A DNA stretch of 5,857 nucleotides from Methanosarcinales archaeon. Its GTDB lineage: Archaea > Halobacteriota > Methanosarcinia > Methanosarcinales > Methanogasteraceae. A program made the translations under genes and the position numbers. The DNA lies in the NCBI GenBank assembly GCA_012961645.1, contig DTYY01000023.1:1-5857 (forward strand), given 5' to 3'. This document shows, piece by piece, positions 5,736 to 5,857 of the stretch. The notes under the pieces were generated by a model, which did no database searches, was not told the DNA's origin, and saw nothing but the letters and a program-made list of their open reading frames with translations. Positions within the stretch are counted from its first letter, which is position 1. The number at the start of each line of letters is the position of its first letter.

Positions 5736-5761
5736 TTATATCTGTTTAATCGAAGTGGTCA

Positions 5762-5857
5762 TTACATCCCCATACGCCTTATTCCAATCAATACAAGCAT
5801 GCACCCGATTGTTAATATAGCTTCAAATGCAGGAGTTGTTTTGGTGTTTGTTTCTTC
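5762..5857 (-). CDS. C-terminal end of a surface protein with a PGF-CTERM-like sorting signal
   Basis: Only the last 31 residues and the TAA stop (5762-5764) are in the window; the gene continues past the right edge. The fragment has a Thr-rich hydrophilic stretch (EETNTKTT), then PAFEA, a hydrophobic helix (ILTIGCMLVLIGI) and a basic RR near the end. This three-part plan (P-G-F-like motif, membrane helix, arginines) is that of archaeal PGF-CTERM tails, which archaeosortase A removes and replaces with a lipid anchor on S-layer and other surface proteins. Here the motif reads P-A-F rather than P-G-F, and a Cys lies in the helix. The protein is therefore probably exported and cell-wall associated. 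Its main function cannot be told from this part. Confidence 0.65.
   Translation of the reverse strand, partial: EETNTKTTPAFEAILTIGCMLVLIGIRRMGM

Larger units (their letters stand above)
5506..5761. other. convergent intergenic region with possible small-RNA signals
   Basis: No credible protein frame fills this 256-bp gap between the HTH gene and the minus-strand surface-protein gene. It contains a direct repeat GTTTCGAT (5538-5545 and 5557-5564, 19 bp apart), a plus-strand TATA-like site (5594-5604), a short palindrome AGATATCT around 5695-5702, and a hairpin followed by T-rich DNA (5702-5735). A tiny frame at 5629-5652 (MKSFSPL) is too short to call. I see no tRNA, rRNA or CRISPR repeats. 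Confidence 0.5.

Overview
The window looks archaeal and probably comes from a euryarchaeal (Methanomicrobia/Halobacteriota-type) genome. Four things suggest this: AT-rich TATA/BRE-like promoters (for example at 3243-3258) instead of bacterial -35/-10 pairs; a two-domain Sua5 protein; a DUF2178-type membrane protein pair with a tiny HTH regulator; and, at the right edge, the tail of a surface protein with a PGF-CTERM-like archaeosortase signal. I cannot name the species.

Left third (1-1956, minus strand): the membrane and ATPase part of a high-affinity phosphate importer, in the order pstC-pstA-pstB. pstB is cut by the window edge. The genes overlap by 4 and 14 bases, so they form one operon. 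No pstS lies upstream of pstC, although that is its usual place. The divergent intergenic region (1957-2170) holds candidate promoters for both directions, a perfect 13-bp palindrome, and a small hairpin-bearing stretch that may be an old IS200/IS605-type right end.

Middle (2171-4431, plus strand): a full-length Sua5/YrdC threonylcarbamoyl-AMP synthase (tRNA t6A modification). Next, behind its own promoter, is a secreted lipoprotein with a LolA-like domain and a DUF4367-like C-terminal domain. A 16-codon leader ORF begins about where the lipoprotein transcript should start, and a strong hairpin plus T-tract terminator overlaps the lipoprotein stop codon.

Right part (4481-5505, plus strand): a tight three-gene unit of two paralogous four-helix membrane proteins (DUF2178-like, each with a D-E-R motif in the central loop) and a 65-residue Cro/C1-type HTH protein that starts at TTG and overlaps the gene before it. 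The layout suggests a membrane-linked transcription switch, but this is inference.

Right edge: a 256-bp convergent intergenic stretch contains a TATA-like site and a hairpin followed by six T residues, which could bracket a small RNA. After it comes the 3' end of a minus-strand surface-protein gene (5762-5857) that is too short for ordinary ORF calling.
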